NCBI GenBank assembly: GCA_014237915.1
Contig: JABACC010000001.1
Location: 1 to 38,368, forward strand
Length of the DNA stretch: 38,368 nucleotides
Origin: Candidatus Paceibacter sp.
GTDB taxonomy: Bacteria > Patescibacteriota > Minisyncoccia > Phycocordibacterales > GCA-2747955
Reading direction: 5' to 3'
The notes under the pieces were generated by a model. It saw only the letters and a list, made by a program, of their open reading frames with translations, searched no databases and had not been told where the DNA came from. Positions 1 to 8,518 of the stretch are shown here, piece by piece. The stretch's first letter is position 1. Each line of letters starts with the position of its first letter. A program made the translations under genes and the position numbers.

Positions 1-1
1 T

Positions 2-1462
2 CTAGGAAACACTTCAATCACACAAACTCTACTTCAAGGAGACGTAGGAATAAACAACTCATCTCCCACATACGATCTAGATGTCACAGGAGACATAAAC
101 CTTACAGGAGATCTATACCAAAACGGATCCATCTTTTCCCAAGACACAAATTGTGACGAAGAAAACGAATGTGCAAACATATTATACGAAACAGAGCTAG
201 ACTCATTAGCAGAGTTTGCCACTCAAATAGGAACAACAGGAACAGCTGACTCAACAACATATTTAAGAGGAGACGGAGCATGGGCAGAATCTTCCGGAGT
301 AATATCTCTTTCAGGAACTTCATCTTTATACTCTTCCATCGCTTCAGATCCGGGATCTTCAAACATTGGAAACATTGCTCTTGGTTATCGGTCTGCAAGT
401 GCAAACACTTCAGGAGATTACAACAACTTTTTTGGTTATCAGGCAGGACTTTCAAATACTTCAGGAAATTACAATAATTTCATAGGGAGGAATACAGGAT
501 ATTCAAACACTTCAGGGTATTACAATAATTTCATAGGAAACCATGCAGGAAGTGATAATACAATAGGAGAGTACAACAATTTTATTGGAAGTGGATCAGG
601 GAGATCAAATACAACAGGAGATTATAACGTTACGTTAGGGCACAGTGCTGGAAGATACTTAGGTAGCGGAGGCAATAATATATCTCCAGACTACTCAATA
701 TATTTAGGAGCAGATACCGACTCCGGCGACTCTTCAGGAAACGCTCAAAACGAAATAGTCATCGGTTACAACGCCATCGGAGCAGGCTCAAACTCAGTAA
801 CTCTAGGAAACACTTCAATAACACAAACTCTACTTCAAGGAGACGTAGGAATAAACAACTCATCTCCCACATACGATCTAGATGTCACAGGAGACATAAA
901 CCTTACAGGAGATCTATACCAAAACGGATCAGTATTTAGTGGTGGAGGCGGAGAAATATCTCTTTCAGGAACTTCATCTTTATACTCTTCCATCGCTTCA
1001 GATCCGGGATCTTCAAACATTGGAAACATCGCTCTTGGTTACCAGTCTGCAAGTGCAAACACTTCAGGAGATTACAACAACTTTTTTGGTTATCGGGCAG
1101 GATATTCAAATACTTCAGGAAATTACAATAATTTCATAGGGAGGAATACAGGATATTCAAATACCTCAGGAGTTTATAATAATTTTCTGGGTAACGCAGC
1201 AGGATATTCAAATACCTCAGGAAGTAAAAATCATTTCATAGGTGGTGGTGCAGGAGGTGAAAACACAACAGGAAGTAAAAATATCGCCATAGGTGCTCAA
1301 TCAGGAAGATACCTAAACGGAATCCTCTATTCCGACAACATTTCTCCAGACTACTCAATATATTTAGGAGCAGATACCGACTCCGGCGACTCTTCAGGAA
1401 ACGCTCAAAACGAAATAGTCATCGGTTACAACGCCATCGGAGCAGGCTCAAACTCAGTAACT
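2..1462 (+). repeat. Two-copy internal module duplication in the S74 fibre gene (offset ~654-801 bp)
   Basis: 'ctaggaaacacttcaat...aaaacggatc' at 2-~130 recurs at 803-~930; 'aatatctctttcaggaacttcatcttta...' at 301 recurs at 955; 'ctactcaatatatttaggagcagataccgac...aactcagtaact' at 691 recurs at 1351. Confidence 0.9.
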
Positions 1463-1855
1463 ATTGGAAATACATCTATAACTACCACTACTTTACGAGG
1501 AGATGTTACAGCGGATTCTTTCTTATATTCTTCTGACGAAAGGTTAAAAACCAATATTTCAGAAATTGAAAATCCTCTTGATAAAATATTAAAAATTGAA
1601 GGAGTAAGTTTTTTCTGGGATCAAGAAAAATATCCAGAATATAATTTTTCTAATAGTTTACAATATGGATTTATCGCTCAAGATTTAGAAGAGATTTTTC
1701 CAGATCTTGTAAATACAAACAAAGAAGGGTATAAATCAGTAAAATATGCCAACTTAGTGGCTCCACTTATTGAAGCTTTTAAAGAGCAACAAGAAATTAT
1801 TGAAGATCAAGAAAAAAGAATAGAAAAATTAGAAGAAATTTTAAACATAAAATAA
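2..1855 (+). CDS. Surface/tail-fibre-like protein with YadA-head-like repeats and C-terminal peptidase S74 chaperone domain; 5' truncated by window edge
   Basis: Open reading frame from the left edge (codon start at 2) to TAA 1853-1855; absent from the ORF track because its start lies outside the window. Repeats such as NTSGYYNNFIGNHAG, then SSDERLKTNISEI...YGFIAQDLEEIFPDLV and a C-terminal coiled coil (EQQEIIEDQEKRIEKLEEI), typical of S74 domains. Confidence 0.9.
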   Translation, partial: LGNTSITQTLLQGDVGINNSSPTYDLDVTGDINLTGDLYQNGSIFSQDTNCDEENECANILYETELDSLAEFATQIGTTGTADSTTYLRGDGAWAESSGVISLSGTSSLYSSIASDPGSSNIGNIALGYRSASANTSGDYNNFFGYQAGLSNTSGNYNNFIGRNTGYSNTSGYYNNFIGNHAGSDNTIGEYNNFIGSGSGRSNTTGDYNVTLGHSAGRYLGSGGNNISPDYSIYLGADTDSGDSSGNAQNEIVIGYNAIGAGSNSVTLGNTSITQTLLQGDVGINNSSPTYDLDVTGDINLTGDLYQNGSVFSGGGGEISLSGTSSLYSSIASDPGSSNIGNIALGYQSASANTSGDYNNFFGYRAGYSNTSGNYNNFIGRNTGYSNTSGVYNNFLGNAAGYSNTSGSKNHFIGGGAGGENTTGSKNIAIGAQSGRYLNGILYSDNISPDYSIYLGADTDSGDSSGNAQNEIVIGYNAIGAGSNSVTIGNTSITTTTLRGDVTADSFLYSSDERLKTNISEIENPLDKILKIEGVSFFWDQEKYPEYNFSNSLQYGFIAQDLEEIFPDLVNTNKEGYKSVKYANLVAPLIEAFKEQQEIIEDQEKRIEKLEEILNIK

Positions 1856-1922
1856 TTTAAGAGAAAGGTTTTTCTATAGAAAAAAATTCTAAAATTTTTT
1901 AAAATTATATTATAATAATATT

Positions 1923-4232
1923 ATGTTTTTTATAAAAAATAAAAAAAATTTATTTTACTTTTTGTTCCTTTTTTTATTTATTTTTTCTGGCCTTGTTTTT
2001 TCTTTAACAGAAAAAGATTTTTTAAATATTAAAAATATAGGATTAAGATCTAACAAAAACGAAACATTAAAAGTTCGTAATCTAGATCATGAATCTGGCA
2101 GCCCAACTTATGAAATAATAAATCAATCAACAACTGACTATTTTATACCAACAAAAACTTCACCAGAGTGGGAGTCTTTTAAAACCTTTGCAGGTACAAG
2201 ATCAGATTTGAGCATTACTTTAGTAGTAGAGTCAGGTGAAGAAATATTTGATACTCCAGGAATTAACTACTTTGTGGTTCCAGAAGGGGTAAGCCAAGTT
2301 CATGCAGTTTGCGTTGGAGGAGGTGGAGGAGCTAACTCAAACGATGGAGGAGCTGGAGGAGCCTTAGCTTGGAGAAATAATATTCCCGTAACCTCAGGGA
2401 GCAGCTTAGAGGTAGTAGTTGGATCTGGAGGAGATGGTTCAATTAGGAGTTCCCAAGGGAATTATGGAATTGGTGGAAGTTTTAGTTCTTTTGAAGGTAT
2501 GATTGCGGGTGGAGGAGAAGGAGGACAGCCTGAAGGCGGAGGTATCGCAGCAAGTGGAGGAAATCCAAGTGGAAATTATGATGGTGGTGGAGCTGGAGGT
2601 GATGCAGACACTCATCACGGAACCAGTGATGCTGGAGGAGGAGGAGCAGGAGGATATAGTGGGGCTGGAGGAACAAGCGATGCAAACAATAATGGAGGAG
2701 CTGGTAATGGAGGAGCTGGTGGAGCTGGCGGAGGAACAACTACAACCGCAGGTGGTGGTGGTGGTGTAGGGCTTTTTGGAGAAGGTACTTCCGGAGCCGG
2801 AGGAACAAGTAGAAACGGAGGAAGCGGAGGATCAGGTGGTAGTAATGGAGTTGCAGGAAATAATTCAAATACAGGTGGAGCCGGAGGTAGTTATGGAGGA
2901 GGAGGAGGAGGATCATCCTCCTCATCAGGGAGAGGAGGTGATGGAGGTGATGGAGCTTGTAGAATTATTTGGGGCGATTATAGTTTTCCAGATAATGTAG
3001 ATTTATCTGTATCAGCTCCTTCCCCTTCATACTCAAGCTGTACCGGCCCTGACGGATCATCAATATCTCACTCATCTTCAAAAACATATTACCAAAGCTC
3101 ATCTGTAGCTTACGGCTCAAGCTGTACTTCAGAAAGTAGAACATGTAACGACGGATCACTTTCAGGATCTTACACTAACGCTTCTTGTTCTGTGGCTGCC
3201 GCTTCAAGCTGTAGCTTAGACGGAGTAACAATTTCTCACGGATCTTCAAGAACATTTTATATCACAACATCATCCTCGAGCTGTTCTTCATATGATCAAA
3301 GTAGAACATGTAATAACGGAACACTTTCAGGATCAAGCTCTTATAAATATAAATCTTGTTCAGCTCCTTCTCCTTCATACTCAAGCTGTACCGGCCCTGA
3401 CGGATCATCAATATCTCACTCATCTTCAAAAACATACTACCAAAGCTCATCTGTAGCTTACGGCTCAACCTGTACTTCACAAACAAGATCATGTAACAAC
3501 GGATCACTTTCAGGATCTTACACTAACGCTTCTTGTTCTGTGGCAGCAGCTTCAAGCTGTACCGGCCCTGACGGAACATCAATATCTCACTCATCTTCAA
3601 AAACATACTACCAAAGCTCATATGTAGCTTACGGCTCAACCTGTACTTCACAAGCAAGATCATGTAACGATGGATCACTTTCAGGATCTTACACCCATGC
3701 TTCTTGTGATGTGGAGGATCCTCCTTTAAATGGAACCTGCGGAGTAAGACATGGAGAAGATTTTTACGATAGCTTACCAGCTGGATCTAGATGTAACTCA
3801 GTTGCTGGAGGAGGATCTGGACAACCAGCTACTTCCCCTGTTACAACTTCAGGCGGATGGACTTGGAATTGCCCAGGCTCAGATGGAGGTTCAACTGCTT
3901 CTTGTTCAGCAAATTTAAAGGTTGATGGAGTTTGTGGATCATCAACTAATTCATGTTCTGCGGGAAGCTATTCATCAGCACCAACTGATAGCTCAACTCA
4001 ATATTTATGGACTTGTGGAGGAATAAATAATGGATCTTCTGCTTCTTGTTCGGCAAGTAAGCCAGTAGTTAATGGAGTTTGCGGAACAAACACTTATACC
4101 TGTAGTTCCGGAAGTTATTCTTGGGTTAGCTATCCAGCACAAAGCAACGGATACTATGCTAGTTGGAAATGTAAAGGCTCTGGTGGAGGCCCAACTGCTT
4201 CTTGTTCTAAATATGACCCAAGCCAAAGATAG
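1923..4232 (+). CDS. Exported Gly-rich / Cys-rich repeat surface protein (putative adhesin)
   Basis: 769 aa; hydrophobic N-terminal signal; Gly-rich domain (FVVPEGVSQVHAVCVGGGGGAN...) resembling phage-tail-type Gly-rich domains; four ~55-aa Cys repeats (SSCTGPDGSSISHSSSKTYYQ...RTCNDGSLSGSYTNASC); C-terminal 'WxCxGxxGGxxASCSA' repeats. Confidence 0.85.
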   Translation: MFFIKNKKNLFYFLFLFLFIFSGLVFSLTEKDFLNIKNIGLRSNKNETLKVRNLDHESGSPTYEIINQSTTDYFIPTKTSPEWESFKTFAGTRSDLSITLVVESGEEIFDTPGINYFVVPEGVSQVHAVCVGGGGGANSNDGGAGGALAWRNNIPVTSGSSLEVVVGSGGDGSIRSSQGNYGIGGSFSSFEGMIAGGGEGGQPEGGGIAASGGNPSGNYDGGGAGGDADTHHGTSDAGGGGAGGYSGAGGTSDANNNGGAGNGGAGGAGGGTTTTAGGGGGVGLFGEGTSGAGGTSRNGGSGGSGGSNGVAGNNSNTGGAGGSYGGGGGGSSSSSGRGGDGGDGACRIIWGDYSFPDNVDLSVSAPSPSYSSCTGPDGSSISHSSSKTYYQSSSVAYGSSCTSESRTCNDGSLSGSYTNASCSVAAASSCSLDGVTISHGSSRTFYITTSSSSCSSYDQSRTCNNGTLSGSSSYKYKSCSAPSPSYSSCTGPDGSSISHSSSKTYYQSSSVAYGSTCTSQTRSCNNGSLSGSYTNASCSVAAASSCTGPDGTSISHSSSKTYYQSSYVAYGSTCTSQARSCNDGSLSGSYTHASCDVEDPPLNGTCGVRHGEDFYDSLPAGSRCNSVAGGGSGQPATSPVTTSGGWTWNCPGSDGGSTASCSANLKVDGVCGSSTNSCSAGSYSSAPTDSSTQYLWTCGGINNGSSASCSASKPVVNGVCGTNTYTCSSGSYSWVSYPAQSNGYYASWKCKGSGGGPTASCSKYDPSQR
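3020..3715 (+). repeat. Tandem Cys-repeat modules, three copies nearly identical at DNA level
   Basis: 'tcaagctgtaccggccctgacgga..catcaatatctcactcatcttcaaaaacat..accaaagctcat' at ~3031, ~3380 and ~3552; one more diverged copy between them. Confidence 0.85.
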
Positions 4233-4252
4233 TTTTTAAAATAAAATAAAAA

Positions 4253-4285
4253 CCATATTTTAAAAAATATGTTTTTTATTTTATT
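4253..4285 (+). terminator. Rho-independent terminator after the Gly-rich protein gene
   Basis: CATATTTT-AA-AAAATATG followed by TTTTTTATTTTATTT. Confidence 0.65.
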
Positions 4286-4395
4286 TAATTTTTATCTTTT
4301 ATTTTTAGAAAAATTTTCTTGTATTATTAAAAAATTAAAATTATATTTTTAATTAAGAATATAAAAAATGTAAATAGAAAATTAAAAAATAATTT

Positions 4396-6963
4396 TTAAT
4401 CTTTTATAAAAAATCTCACACTATTTTCATATCTACTACCAAACTTATCCTCAGCGACAGCTTTTAAAATATTTTCTTTTTGAACACCCTTTGTATTAAT
4501 TGGAAAAAAGGAAAAAGTATTTTCTTTTGATGAGCCAATAAATTCTCCGTTTACATAATAAAAAACTTTTTCTATATTATATTCGTTATCTCTGTCTTCT
4601 CGGATACGAACTAAAATTTTCTCAGATGAGAAAAATTCCTCTTCCTCTTCTGGGATTCTGAAAGTAAAAGCTGGTAAATAATTTTTCTCTTCGCTATCAT
4701 CAAAATTTAAATCAATATTTTCCAAAAGATCTTTTTCTCTGTTGTAATTTTGCTCTTCAAGCCATTTTTCAATTGAATATTCCCAGTTTTTGTATTGAGG
4801 ATCGGAATCAGGATTTTCAGGAACAGCACCCCTAGGATCTTTTTTGTCTATCCAGTGCAAAATAGAATGGTAGTCTGGCACAGAAACTTCAATTTTTAAA
4901 TTTTCCGGAGTTTGGTCTGTGGCAACTTTTCCAGAAATTGAATTTATAAAATATGTGAAATTTCCTTGCCACAATCCTCTTAAAATTGGTTTTATATTTT
5001 GATAATTTTCTTCTGTTTTTGGTTTTTCAAAGCGGGTTTTTGGTAAATCTTCTAAAGTAATATCCATCAAACTTCTCCAAAGTGGAGTTAAAATTCCTCC
5101 TGCCACACCGCCTTCAACTGGCTGATTGTCGTTGTTTCCTCCCCACAAAGATAATACAATTTGGGAGTCATAGCCCACAGTCCAAACATCTCGAAAATCA
5201 TTTGTTGTTCCTGTTTTTGAAGCCACATCCCTTTCGTAAAAATATAGATTTGAAGAAGTTCCGTAAGCTGGGATTTTTGCTTCTCTATCGGAAAGCATAT
5301 CGTTTATTTGAGCAGAAACATTTTCATCAAGAACCTTAACAGAGTTTTTTGTTTGAGAAAAAATTTCTTCTTTTTGAGAGTTTTCAATTTTTAAAATAGC
5401 CGTGGGGCTATTTTTATAACCACCATTTGCAAAAACAGAATAAACAGAACCCATTTCTAAAGGAGAAACTTCACCTCCTCCTAAAACAAGGTTTAAGCCG
5501 TAGTGCTGTGGAGATTTATCTAAACTTGTAATTCCCAAATCTTTAGCTTTTTGCAAAACTTCAGAAACTCCCACAAGGTATAAAATTTTTATAGCAGGAA
5601 TATTTATTGATTGCGCTAAAGCGTTTTTTAAAGAAACTGGGCCTGTAAATTCTCCATCATAATTTCCAGGACTGTAACAAGAAATTTCTTCTCTTTCTTC
5701 TGGGGTTAAATTTTTTAAATATTTCTCTCGTTCTTCTTCGTCTGGATTACAGGCAAAATCTGAAGAAAATTCTGTTTCTAAATTTAAAACTTTTGTTTCT
5801 GGTAAATATCCAAGCTCTAAAGCTTTTGTGTAGGCAATTGGTTTAAAGGTCGATCCGGGTTGTCTCAAAGATGTTGTAACATTAAATTTTCCATCAATTT
5901 CTTCATCAAAATAATCTCGAGATCCAACCATTGTTAAAATATCTCCATTTTTTACATCTAAAATAACAGCTGCTGCGTTGTCTGCTTTAAAACCTCTTTC
6001 TTGAGCAAAAACATATTCTGTTAATCTTTCTTGAATTTTTTCTTGAAGTTTATAATCTAGAGTTGTAATTATTTTATAACCAGCATTTCTTAATTCATTT
6101 GAATCATATTTTTTTTCAAGCTCTTCTAAAACATAAAAAACAAAATGAGGAGCTTTTATAAAAGAAGAATTTTCTTTTTGAGAAAATACAACTTCTTCGG
6201 TAATTGCGTTTTTATATTCTGAAGGAGAAATTAAATTTTGCTCAAGCATTAAATTTAAAACTAAATTTTTACGCGCTTCTAAAAGATTAAAATTTTCCCC
6301 ATAAGGAGAAAGGGTGGTGGGAGCTTTTGGTAGAGCCGCTAAATAAGCCGATTCGGCTAAAGTTAGGTCAGAGGGATTTTTTTCAAAAAAAGAAATTGAA
6401 GCTTCTTGAATTCCATAAATTGTGCCACCAAAAGCAATCTCATTTAAATAAATTCCTAAAATTTCTTCTTTTGTTAAAATATTTTCAAGTTTAAAAGACA
6501 TTAAAATTTCTCGAGCTTTTCTGCTGATTGTTTTGTCGGCTGTTAAAATTGTGTTTTTCACTACTTGCTGAGTAATAGTGGATGCTCCACGAACAAATTT
6601 TCCTGAGTTTAAATTATCCCAAGCTGATTTTAAAAATGATTTTAAAACAAAACCTTTGTGTTGGTAAAAATGTTTATCTTCGATAGCGATAAAAGCATTT
6701 TGGGCGTTTTTGGAAATATTTTCAAGTGGAACAATTGTTCTTTTTTCATCTCCGTGATAATCATAAAGAAGAATTTCTCCTGTGCGATCGTAGATTTTTG
6801 TTGATTGTAAAATTTGTCTTTCATGAATTGTTTCAATTGGGGGAATGTTTAAATTTGCAAACCAAAGAAAAAAAATTCCAGCGGTAAACATTGTAAAAAT
6901 AAAGCCCAGTAAAAAAGCGTATTTTATTAAAATAAAGAGGGCTTTTTTTTGTCTTTTTAACAT
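4396..6963 (-). CDS. Class A penicillin-binding protein (PBP1A family glycosyltransferase/transpeptidase)
   Basis: 855 aa; N-terminal TM; GT51 motifs EDKHFYQHKG and GASTITQQVVKN; transpeptidase motifs STFK, SQSIN and KTGTT. Confidence 0.95.
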   Translation of the reverse strand: MLKRQKKALFILIKYAFLLGFIFTMFTAGIFFLWFANLNIPPIETIHERQILQSTKIYDRTGEILLYDYHGDEKRTIVPLENISKNAQNAFIAIEDKHFYQHKGFVLKSFLKSAWDNLNSGKFVRGASTITQQVVKNTILTADKTISRKAREILMSFKLENILTKEEILGIYLNEIAFGGTIYGIQEASISFFEKNPSDLTLAESAYLAALPKAPTTLSPYGENFNLLEARKNLVLNLMLEQNLISPSEYKNAITEEVVFSQKENSSFIKAPHFVFYVLEELEKKYDSNELRNAGYKIITTLDYKLQEKIQERLTEYVFAQERGFKADNAAAVILDVKNGDILTMVGSRDYFDEEIDGKFNVTTSLRQPGSTFKPIAYTKALELGYLPETKVLNLETEFSSDFACNPDEEEREKYLKNLTPEEREEISCYSPGNYDGEFTGPVSLKNALAQSINIPAIKILYLVGVSEVLQKAKDLGITSLDKSPQHYGLNLVLGGGEVSPLEMGSVYSVFANGGYKNSPTAILKIENSQKEEIFSQTKNSVKVLDENVSAQINDMLSDREAKIPAYGTSSNLYFYERDVASKTGTTNDFRDVWTVGYDSQIVLSLWGGNNDNQPVEGGVAGGILTPLWRSLMDITLEDLPKTRFEKPKTEENYQNIKPILRGLWQGNFTYFINSISGKVATDQTPENLKIEVSVPDYHSILHWIDKKDPRGAVPENPDSDPQYKNWEYSIEKWLEEQNYNREKDLLENIDLNFDDSEEKNYLPAFTFRIPEEEEEFFSSEKILVRIREDRDNEYNIEKVFYYVNGEFIGSSKENTFSFFPINTKGVQKENILKAVAEDKFGSRYENSVRFFIKD

Positions 6964-7017
6964 TTGAAAATTTTAACACAATTTAAAAAAATATTTTTTA
7001 GAAAAAATTTTAAAATG

Positions 7018-7044
7018 GGCGGATTTTGCTTCGCAAAATCCGCC
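7018..7044. repeat. Intergenic hairpin GGCGGATTTTGC-TTC-GCAAAATCCGCC
   Basis: Perfect inverted repeat; same core recurs near 18849, 36737 and 38184. Confidence 0.85.
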
Positions 7045-7144
7045 TCTAAAAAACTTAAAGTTTTCAAAACTTAAAAAATTAAATTTTAAAATTAAGTATT
7101 TTTAAAAATCGTTTAAAAACTATTTTTGTAAAAATTTGATTTGA

Positions 7145-7175
7145 GGGTGCGCAAAGCCTCCGGCTTTGCGCACCC
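7145..7175. repeat. GC-rich hairpin GGGTGCGCAAAGCC-TCC-GGCTTTGCGCACCC
   Basis: Perfect 14-bp stem, intergenic. Confidence 0.85.
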
Positions 7176-7223
7176 TTAAACCAAATTTTTTCCACAGCTT
7201 ACCAAAAAAAGTCAAAGTTTTTC

Positions 7224-7251
7224 TTGACTTTAACAAAAAAATTAATATAAT
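7224..7251 (+). promoter_or_regulatory. Sigma70-like promoter for the lipoprotein operon
   Basis: TTGACT - 16 nt - TATAAT. Confidence 0.75.
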
Positions 7252-7342
7252 TAATCTCAGAAAAAAAGTTCTTATAAAATAAAAAATAAAAAATTTCCAA
7301 AACAAAAACCAACCGCCACAGAAGTGGCAGAAAGGAATTAAA

Positions 7343-7630
7343 ATGATTAAAAAAATTTTAATTTTAGTTGCTTTGAGCTCACTGCTCGCAGCATGCGCCA
7401 ATGGAGGATCTGCCGCGGATCACCGCGACAAACTAGTTACTACCATAACAGCCGTAAATCTGATTATAACAACGGCAGAAACTAAAGCCGCTATTGAAGC
7501 TGGAAGAGAGTTGGGAGTTATAGACCTTAAGACTGTAAAAGAAATGAATAAAGTGCTTAGAAACGCAATAAGAGTTTCTGTAAACAGCTCAGACTGGGCT
7601 GCAGGCAAAAAAAAAGGAAATGAAAAATGA
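7343..7630 (+). CDS. Small putative lipoprotein
   Basis: Signal peptide with lipobox LLAAC; SD AGAAAGGA 6 nt upstream of ATG; TGA overlaps the next gene (ATGA). Confidence 0.8.
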   Translation: MIKKILILVALSSLLAACANGGSAADHRDKLVTTITAVNLIITTAETKAAIEAGRELGVIDLKTVKEMNKVLRNAIRVSVNSSDWAAGKKKGNEK

Positions 7631-8337
7631 GAAACTTTATTTTTCTTTCTATTTTCTTTTTTTCAGCTTGGACTCAACAAGCCCAAGCTGAAAATCCAAC
7701 GTTATCTCGGGAATTCATAACATATCATGGAGAAAATATACCGATATGTATTCCCGACACAAGCCACAAAGGGAAAGAAAAACTTCCCGCTAGGCTTGTT
7801 ACTGCCAAAGAAGCAGGAGTTGATGAGGATAGGTATTTAATTATCCGTAATCAATTTCCGGTGGCAGCGAGGAATACTCCCGTTTGCGCCGTTAAGGCAA
7901 GCGAGGTTATGTACCTCCAAAATGTTTCTGGAGAATATTATCCAGCTTATGTAGAAGCCTGTGATAATCTTATACTAGAGGCAGAGTGGGTAGTATCTGT
8001 TGCTCCACCCTCACCACAACCAGTAGTTTCAGAAGATAAGACACCAGATATTTCTAAGTATCAAAAATATCTAGAAATATCTGGAAAAATTAATAATAAA
8101 GACATTAATATACCAGATCTTTCCAGAAACAGAATCGCTGAAGCTATACTTGGTGGTCTGGCAACTGGAGTCGGATTTGGCGTTGGTGGTGGAATTGTGT
8201 GCGGAATTTTAGGTTGTGGTGGAAATACTACAATTGATAGTTCTGGAAGTAATATTCCTGTTCAAAATGCTGACCAGTCTCCTGTTCCGACAGGACCTGT
8301 GCAAATTTTTGGTAGGCCTCTAACTGGAGGGTCTTGA
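7627..8337 (+). CDS. Exported protein of unknown function with Gly-zipper segment
   Basis: Signal peptide (MRNFIFLSIFFFSAWTQQAQA), Cys residues, GGLATGVGFGVGGGIVCGILGCGG segment; 4-bp overlap with the preceding ORF. Confidence 0.75.
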   Translation: MRNFIFLSIFFFSAWTQQAQAENPTLSREFITYHGENIPICIPDTSHKGKEKLPARLVTAKEAGVDEDRYLIIRNQFPVAARNTPVCAVKASEVMYLQNVSGEYYPAYVEACDNLILEAEWVVSVAPPSPQPVVSEDKTPDISKYQKYLEISGKINNKDINIPDLSRNRIAEAILGGLATGVGFGVGGGIVCGILGCGGNTTIDSSGSNIPVQNADQSPVPTGPVQIFGRPLTGGS

Positions 8338-8350
8338 GTTTAGAATTTTT

Positions 8351-8403
8351 TCCGAAGCGCCTTGGCGCTTCGGATTTGCTGGCACGAAGTGCCGGTTTTT
8401 TTT
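8351..8403 (+). terminator. Tandem hairpins and U-tract ending the lipoprotein operon
   Basis: TCCGAAGCGCC-TT-GGCGCTTCGGA (8351-8374), then CTGGCAC-GAA-GTGCCGG (8379-8395) followed by eight T. Confidence 0.8.
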
Positions 8404-8467
8404 ATTTTAATTTTTTGGGGCAAAAATTGCGGAGCAATTTTTGACCCAAAAAATTAAAATAAAAAAA
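8396..8467. repeat. ~70-bp near-perfect palindrome between convergent genes
   Basis: Arms ttttttttattttaattttttgggGcaaaaattgc / gcaatttttgAcccaaaaaattaaaataaaaaaa around GGA; one mismatch in ~35 bp. Confidence 0.9.
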
Positions 8468-8511
8468 CAGAGAAAATTTAAAAAATATTTTTTAAAATTT
8501 CTCTGTTTTTT
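8466..8511 (-). terminator. AT-rich palindrome, likely terminator of the M23 gene
   Basis: acagagaaaatttaaaaaat|attttttaaaatttctctgt with one internal mismatch pair, A/T flanks. Confidence 0.65.
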
Positions 8512-8518
8512 GTAAAAA

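Noticed and set aside
400-660. Regular repeats that could suggest a CRISPR-like array
   Set aside because: The periodicity follows in-frame protein repeats (NTSGxYNNFIG) inside a coding frame; there are no constant repeats with unique spacers and no cas genes.
2482-3000. Overlapping ORFs on both strands within the Gly-rich gene (e.g. 2503..2769, 2776..3000, 2482..2739)
   Set aside because: They are frame-shadow ORFs produced by repetitive GGA/GGT codons; translations are low complexity and lack starts or signals of their own.
7120-7401. Minus-strand ORF of 93 aa over the lipoprotein promoter
   Set aside because: It overlaps the promoter, hairpins and start of a better-supported plus-strand operon; the translation is low complexity.
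7340-8340. Possible UGA recoding (as in SR1/Gracilibacteria)
   Set aside because: TGA acts as a plausible stop at 7630, 8337 and infC; no in-frame TGA was needed to complete any conserved protein.
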